A stretch of DNA of 64,000 nt from Prevotella sp. (GTDB lineage: Bacteria; Bacteroidota; Bacteroidia; Bacteroidales; Bacteroidaceae): the NCBI GenBank assembly GCA_016285075.1, contig JAEEQB010000015.1, positions 1 to 64,000 of the forward strand. The letters are read 5' to 3'. The notes under the pieces are model-generated. The model saw nothing but the letters and a program-made list of their open reading frames with translations, made no database searches and was not told the origin of the DNA. Made by a program: the position numbers and the translations under genes. Of this stretch, positions 43,922 through 52,900 are shown piece after piece. Numbering within the stretch: the first letter of the stretch is position 1; each line of letters starts with the position of its first letter.

Positions 43922-46900
43922 ATGAAACGGACGACGTGGATGCGATTGCTGCTGATGGTGGTAATCCTCATTGTTCAATGTTCAATGTTCAATGTATATT
44001 CCCAAATCCTGATTGGTGGTAATGTCTATGGCGGCGGTAACGCCGGTGACACTGATGGCAATACCAAGGTCACGGTGCATGCCGGCGACCTACAAAACGT
44101 CTATGGCGGCGCCCGTCAGGCCAATGTCGGTGGTCATGCGTTCGTCAATATCGATGGTAAGCACATGAGCGACAATATCGTCATCAACTATGTCTATGGC
44201 GGTAATGATATCGCAGGAAAGGTAGGAGAATCTATTGAGGAAACAAATCCCATTCCAACGGAGCTGACAGATGCCGCGGCAAACGGCATCACCCCTGCTG
44301 AAGGAGAGACTAATGCAGGCAAAAATACAAAAAAATACAGTGCCTTTGTCCTAACGACCAAGGAGAGAACCGTTACGACAGGAACGGGTGAATCTGCTTC
44401 TACCACTCAGCCTTATCATATCTTCATCGGCCAGCTCTTTGGCGGTGGTAATGGCGACTATGATTATAGATCGCCGGGCAGCCCATACCTGGGAATGATC
44501 AAGCCCGAACTTAGTAAGGCCTATTTGGAGCTGCGTGGTGGTACCATTGCTTACGTCTATGGTGGTGGAAACAACGCCACGGTGACATCTGCCACGGATA
44601 TCTGTGTCAACAACAGCAGTTCTGTGACTACGGATGACCATCTGAAGACGATACTGAATATTGACGATGATGGACTCAAATTCCGCATGAAGGAAATGGG
44701 GCTCAACACTGTTTCCACACAAGTGAGTAGCGAAGACTTCCAGTTTGCACGAGTATTTGGCGGTAACAACAAGGCAGAGATGGCCATTCAACCTACATGG
44801 CACCTGCAGTCTGGCAAGATTCGCAATCTTTATAGTGGTGGTAACCAAGGAGCGATGACGCATAAGGAAGGCTTGTTGCTGGAGATATTTGCCAATTCTT
44901 CCATCGTGGTCGACAACGTCTTTGGCGGCTGCCGCATGGCCGCGGTGCGTCCCTTGGTTTCTGGTACGCTTGAAAGCGGCACCTTTGTTGAATCTTCATC
45001 GTCTGATATCCAATTGCACGATGCTGATGGCAATCAACAATACAAATTCCCCGCAGGTCTTTCTGCCCGTGTGCTGGTCCGAGGTGGCGACATTAACAAT
45101 GTCTATGGCGGTAACGACATCTCTGGCGACGTGACAGGAGGCAACGCCGTTGGTATCTATGCAAGTATCAAAGGTGATGTCTATGGCGGCGGTAACGGCT
45201 CGTATGCCTATACTGACAATCCAGATTTGAAGGATAACGATGAGTTCAGGGACTTCTACTATGACCCATCCACAGCTTCGAGTTCTGTGGACGCTCTGAA
45301 CGCTTTCCGGCCCAATGCGGAGGCTGTGTCTATCCATGTGATGGGTACGGAAGCTAAACCTACCATCATTGGCGGCGCTATTTATTGTGGTGGAAACAGC
45401 GCGACGCTGCGCAACGCTGACTCCAATAAGCGTGCAACAGCTCAGTTGAAAATTGGTTCGTATGTCATTGCCGACAAGGTGTTCCTCGGCAATAATGGTG
45501 AGAATCTGGTCACCGATGAAATCCTGAAACGATATGCAGGAACTGTGTCTTTAGAAGGCCAGGACTATGACTTCAGCACGATGAATTTGACTAACTCCGT
45601 ACAGTTCGATAAATACATGGACGGTGTGGCCATGATGATTGAGCCGGAAGTCGTTTTCGATAGTGATGATACTGAAAATGCGAAACCGGAGGACCAGAGG
45701 GATTATACGAAGACCTATAAAGCATACTCCACACAGTTTGGTTCCTTCTATTGTGGAGGTAACGTCGGTAGCATGAAGATTAACGGTACTTTCAACGTTA
45801 GTTTCAACGACAAGGTGGTTATCTATGATAAAGTCGTAGGTGGCAGTAACATGGCCAATGTCTATGAGAAATACGATGGAGTAACGAAGCTCAATGCCCA
45901 GTACTTGGGCGGTCTGTTGGGCGATCCTGGTGCCAATGGCAATAAGTTGATACTGAATTTCGGCGGTCTGAAGATTCAGCCGAAACGATGGAAGATTCAA
46001 AGAGATGCCAATTATCAGGCCATTCTGGATGACAAAGGCAATGAGCAATTTGTGTTGGATACCAACGGCAACCGCATCTTGGAGTGGAATACTGTTGACA
46101 GCAGGACATTCAATCCGGAAACAAAGACTTATACAGCAATGTCTTCCGTTGATAAGGGTGGAGACATTACCTACGACCCCGAGAAAGATCTATACCGTCG
46201 TTTCCACGGTGGTAACATCTATGGCGGCTGCTACAGCAATGGCCACGTCAACGGTAATGTGGTCATCAACCTGAATGCTTCTCTGGTGGACCGTACGGGA
46301 GATAATGCCATCTTCGACGTGGTGGAGGAGAATGAGGGTGAAGCTAAGTTGTATGATGGAAACTATAACATCAAATATCGCAATACAGGAGTCCTTATTG
46401 GCGAACAGGGTATGGACCCGCTGGGCCGTGCGTTGAATGTGTTCGGTGGCGGTTATGGTGCCGATTCTGAGATTTGGGGTAGTGCCACGATCAACCTGAA
46501 TGCCGGCTACACCTTCCAGATCTTCGGTGGTGGTGAGCAGGGTGCCATAGGCCAAGCTCTTAGCTACGAGCCTGATCCTAATGACCCGTCTAAGCACAAT
46601 CTGACATACGAATACAACAAGGATTACAGTACCTATATCAACCTAAGTGATATTCACAAATATCCAGGTACTTACCGTGGTGATAAGGACAACTCCGACG
46701 AAGTCATCGACCATGAGGAGATGGCAGAGGCCGAGTTTATCTATGGTGGCAGCTTTGAAGGACTGATTGCTGGCAACACCCACATCAACCTGGGCAATGG
46801 CCGCATCTTCAACTCTTTCGCCGGTTCTTGTAATGCTGACATTCTGGGGCATACCGAGACTTATGTGGGCCGTAATTCCCAAAATGAAAACGATCTGGGC

Positions 46901-49900
46901 TTCCCATGGATTCGTGACCACATCTATGGCGGAAATGATCTTGGCGGACGCATTCTTGGCGGTGCAGACTTTAAAGATCGTCTTAGTACAGATATCGATG
47001 TCTTGGGTATGGTGTATAACCCCAAGAACAAGAAGGATGACGATAACAATCCTGCCCCGGATGTGCTGAAAGCATCGGCTTACACCGAATATGTTCAGGG
47101 TCGCGTTGAATACATCTTCGGTGGCTGTTACGGTGACTACGACTATACGGATTCCCACTATAAGAGCTATACCTATACGAATGGTGATACGGATACAACT
47201 GACGACAATAAGGGAACACCACGTTCAGGGTTCAATAAACCCTGGATGGACAATGCTTTCGTGAATTTCAAGCCCAATAGCGATACTCGTAATGCAGTAA
47301 AGAAAATATACGGTGCAGGACAGGGGCATGCCTACAATCATGCCAGCGATGGCGACCGTGATAAGATGCAGGATCGCAGTTACGTGCTGATAGATAATAG
47401 GCAGGACGACGATATTCGTTTCATTAATACGGAGGTGTTTGGTGCCGGCGACTATAGTGGCGTTGGTATGCGCTATGCTGAATCTGCCACCACGATAGGA
47501 AAAACAACCATACCTGCTTTGACTCCCACGGTGGCCAAAGACAATGATGACGGTGTCACTGCATCTACGGTGATCGACCTGATACGTGGCCATCTGAAGG
47601 ATGTCTATGGTGCCAGCTACAAGGAAGGTATTACGCGGCGTACCATCGTCAATGTGCCTAAAGGTTCTACCATCTACCTGAACCGTATCTTCGGCGGCGC
47701 TTACGGCTTGGACATCGCAAAGCCCTGCGATGTGTTCGAGTCCAACGTCAACTATCATAGCCGTGATGCCGTGATGCTGGGGCATTGGATAGATGAAGAT
47801 CTGGATAAAGACGGCAACCTGATGTCGGGAGGTATCTATGGTGGTAACAACAGTGCCCGCCGAACCCTTTACTGCAGGATCAACATTGACGTTCCGGTGG
47901 TGCAAAACAAAGCGAAAGGTTATACCACGAAGGTCTTTGGTGCCGGTTACGGTAAGGACACCTGGGCACAGTACACCGAGGTGAACTTGAATAAAGATGC
48001 CAGTGTGTATGAGGTCTATGGCGGCGGCTATGGCGGTATGGTGCTTAATAAACAGTCTGTCGAAAAATCTGGCCTTGTTCAAGATCTGCCTACAGGCTAT
48101 ACCGATGAAGGATTGAATAGCTATCTGGTGAAGACGAATCCCTTGGGTGAGAAGACCAACACCAATGTCTATATCAACAAGGGTGCATACGTGGCTGGTT
48201 ATGCCTATGGTGCTGGCATGGGTGCCGATGCTTCTGTCAGCGGAACCACCTATATCGGTCTGCATGGCGGTACGGTTAACAAAGATGTTTACGCAGCCGG
48301 GTGGGGTGGTGCCGTATATGATAAGTATAAAGTGGCTAAGGATGACGATTCCGGCAACGACTTTGTCGCCACCACCAATGCCTATATAGAAGGAGGTACG
48401 TTGCGTAATGTCTATGGCGGTGGTTATGAAGGCCCCGTGGGTTATCACGATACAAGCACGACAGAAACGACTGATGATATCCTTGGTGTCTCCAATGTCA
48501 CGATTGGTATCCGTGAAGATCAGGATCAGGCAACGCTGCCTGAAGGTTATGGCTTCTACAAAGGCGTGCCTGCCGTTCAGCGTAATGCCTATGGTGCTGG
48601 TGAGGGTGGCCCTGTCTATGGAACAGCCAACCTGACCATCAACAACGGATATATTGGCTATGTTCACCTTCTGGCTGGTCAGGCTCTTGATGAAGAGGGC
48701 AATATCGTCAGTGACTCAGAGGAGACCACAGCGCGCTATGAGGAGCTGGTCAGCGATGCTACTTGGGCAGTCCCCTCCGAGCGAAAAGGCCGACTGAAGG
48801 ACTGCGGCAATGCCTTCGGTGGTGGTTACGACGATAAGAGCCTTGTGGACTTTACCAACGTCACAATGTGGGGCGGCATTGTCCGTAGCAGTCTCTACGG
48901 TGGCGGTGAGATTGCCACCGTGGGTCGTGGAAAGACCAAAAACCTGACGGGCTTGGATCGTGAGTTGGAGGCTATTTATAAGTATGGCAAGACACGTATC
49001 GAGTTGTTCAACGGCCATGTGAAGCGCAACGTGTTTGGCGGCGGCAAGGGCTATAACATCTTGGGATATGGTGGTACTCATGAGCTCTATACTGACGGTT
49101 ATGTGTTCGGACAGACAGAGGTGCATATCCACGGAGGTGAGATCGGTACGGTGGAAGGTATGGCACTCCAGTCTGACGGTACCGGCGGCTACGGCAACGT
49201 GTTTGGCGGCGGCGACGTGGGCTACGTATTCGGAAATGGCTACTTCAATGCCAAAACCATCGCCGACAAAGCAGCCAACCCCAAAGGAACAACCGGCTCA
49301 CCTAACCATTGGTACTATTATGAAGGCGCTTCAGGCAGTGAGACCCTCACCGAGGACTGCTCGGTGATTATCTCGCCTTATCTGCAGGTGAGACCTGGCA
49401 ATAGCATAACCTATGATGGCAAGACCTACAATGCATATGACTATGTGCCGACAGACTATCTGAACACACTGCAGGCAACGAAGACCAATGGTGCATGGGC
49501 AGGCAAATGGGCTGAGCTATACACTGGCGATGCGGATGGCGAAAAGGAACGAGGCATCACCATCCACAATGCCGTGTTTGCGGGTGGCAATGTGTCGACG
49601 AACAGCGATAATACCTATGCCAACGCCCCCACGGTGTTCGGCAATTCTACGGCGACCGTCTACGATGTCTACCATCGTGACTTCATCTCTATCGGTACGG
49701 AGCATACCGGTGGTATCTACGGCGGCGGCAACCTCTCTGTGGTCGACGGCTACCGCGAACTGAACATCACCAACTACGGCACCGACTACTACGGACTGGG
49801 TACGCAAATCTCGCTGGCAGAGTATCAGAAGCTGACCAACCGCGAGCGTGCCTACTTCCAGTTGGAATACCAGTGCCAACAAGAGGTTACAATCAATGGG

Positions 49901-52900
49901 CACGAGTATCATGTGAATGACAGAATCAGCGAAGAGGAGTATGAACATCTGGATGAAAGTTTCAAAAACGAAACCTATTGGAAGCAGTTCGGTTTCTGCT
50001 CCATCTATGCCGGCCGCCTGCTGAATACCATCCAGCGCGCCGACTTCTGTGGTGTCTATGGCTCGCGCATGGTGCTCCAGGGTGCCAAGGACCGTGTGGT
50101 TGATTCGGACGACAAGACAGAGTACACCATCAACCGCGTGGGCGAGGTGTCGCTGAACAAGCAGCTGTCTGTGGCTGGTGATACGGACGACAAGTCGAAA
50201 GTACATGGCAACTATTTCGGTATCTACAGCGTGGTGAACTACTTGGGTAACCTGACCAGCGACGTGAAGTTCGATGATGTCTACCTCAAATATGATTCAC
50301 AGAGCAAAACTGGAGTACCGGTTGCAAAAGATGGTGGTGGGAATTATACTTACTACAACTGGAAGACAGAGCGCCTGACCAAGCGTGACCGTAACAACGG
50401 TACTTGTCATAATCAGGTGGCACTGGCATCAGGTGTGTTCCTGGAACTGACCACAGAGAACAGCACGCCTGCCAAGAAAGACTATGGCTATATCACCGGT
50501 ATCGTGGAACTCGACCTCATCAACGTGAAGAAGGATATCGAGGGCGGTGGCTATGTCTATGCCAAGAACGAGCATGGCGTACGCACTGAGCACCAAGAGT
50601 ACGAAAACGTCCTTCTCTCTGACTATAACAAAGGGGCAAGTAATGGAAGCAACGTTGAAGCACGTACCCATAAGCGTTACACTTATCACCAAGGTAGTGG
50701 TGATGACCCACAAATTCTCGACCTCGAGACCTCCGGCAACTTCATCCACAAGACGAAGCGTATTGTCGACGACTGCTATCCCAACAATGGTGTCTATAGA
50801 GACGGCTATGTACAGTCGCCCGCCCACTACTGGTTTATCAAGGGTGAGGTGTACATCTACGACCAGGTGGTGTCGGCATACGCCGGCTCAGCCTCTGCCT
50901 ACTCTAAGGAGGTGAGAATACCGTTGACCATCACGGCTGGCTCGAACGGTAAGCTGCAGCTGCTCAACGTCCAGGAGAACCGCTATGCATATTATGGCGA
51001 CTATACTCAGACCACAAAGATGACTGCAGACGGTGTGAAGGTGAACAACGAGAGCGAGACCTACCATCTGAACGATGTCATCACCTGGTGGGACTGGAAT
51101 CAGTTGCCGGCAAACGAACAGAAGTACTTCGTCAAAGATACGTATGTCAACATCGACACTTGCTCTGTCAATGGCGTTACATATCCTACGGGTACTTACG
51201 CCATGCTGCCAGATGATGTTGCATCATTCAACATGAACTCTGTTCTCGACAAGAAGGGCAAGCCCGTGGAGCATTTCGAAGACATGTTCCGTACGTCGAA
51301 TAACATCAGCCACAATACAGGTTATGTCCTCACCCTCGACATGAACAGCCCGAAAGACTGGGATGACTGGTATAGTCCTATTTCTGGTAGCAGCACCTAC
51401 ACCGTTAACGGCACTACTGTAACTACCAATAGGAAGAGGAAAGAGGATTATAATTCATCAACAGATGCGAGCACCTACCGTGAAGGCCCGACATTCAGAC
51501 TGAAGGAGGGACAGCAGGCAGGTCTGTATGGCCAGCGTGATTATGAAGAAGGAGAAATCATCGCTAAGGAAGTCTATGATGACTACACCACGACCGTTTC
51601 AACAATGACTCCTCAGCCAACAGGACAGGCTTCAGTGGATGAGGCTTACGTGGCAAAGGTGGCTACAGGAAACGTTCAGGCCGGTAACGCCAAGCCAAAG
51701 TCGGAAGTGGGAAGCGATACTAATTACGAGGAGGCCTTCGTCTGCGTCAACACCATACAGTTGGGTGAGGAAGACTTTATCCTGCGAGGCGAACTGGTAG
51801 GACTGAGTCAGCTGAGCACTCTTGCAAGCAAATACATGACTTATAACAATAACAAGTCCAATACGGACGATGTCACAGATGCTGAAGCATTAGAATATGT
51901 CGAGTCGTGTCTGACCAAGGCCTATATCTGTAAGACAGGAGGAAAGTATGGCGGCCAGTACTTCAAGTCAGGTGAGAACTACAGTGCCCTGAAGTCATGG
52001 TGCTCGCTGACCGATGACCGCGATAAGTTCGAGTTCAACTACGATGCCCTCGACGTGCTGTCTGATCCTACGTATTCGGGTAATACTTCTCTTTATCGCA
52101 GTCCTTATAGCGACATCAAACCCGTGGAGTACACGGCGGTCTATACGGGAACGGGAAGTATTACATATAAAGACGGAAATAATGTTGAGCATACTTTGAC
52201 CAGCAGTTCTGCTCCTATCTCCCGTGAGGACTTTGAGAATTACATTCCGAACGAGCAGCTCCATTATACCCGACTTAAGATTGATGCCGGTTCCGACCTG
52301 CAGGACGTCTATATCGCAAAAGAGAACTTTATCTACGGCGGTGTGCCTTTCGCCAAGGGACAGGATCTCACACAGAAGGAATATGAGGCATTGGACCCCG
52401 ACAGTAAGAACAAAGTCCAGACTGTTCAATTCACCAAAGAATCCGCAGAGCGGACTGTGTACTATTGTTATGAAGGCTATACGCCATCAAGCACCTCAAC
52501 CACGATCACTCCAATGAGCGGCACATTTGGTTCTGCCGGTTCTGTCATCTCCGAGAGTGACTATAGGAACAACGTTCCCAACCTCCAGAAGGACTTTGTC
52601 GTTCAGGGTATGGAGCCGACGGAAACCACCACGCTCTACGTCAGTCGCGAGTCGAATGCCAAGGATGTGACATCAGAGAAGGTCATCACCGTGGTCTACC
52701 AGTACAACTACTATGAGGCCGACGACGAGGGTGAGGGCGTGAGCTACGTGAACGAGCTGCATGTGGTGAACATTCACCTGCAGCTGGAGAGCGGTGTACC
52801 TGAGATAGGACCGCTGAACCCGCCGCCCACCGTACTGCCAGGTACCCCTGTGGGCATGAAGGCGCCGTCGGTGAATCCCGGACTCTATGAAATCATCTCC

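Noticed and set aside
47225..48667. 480-aa minus-strand ORF inside the giant gene
   Set aside because: It is an antisense shadow of the repeat codons (many I, T, H), and the plus-strand protein has continuous repeat structure through it.
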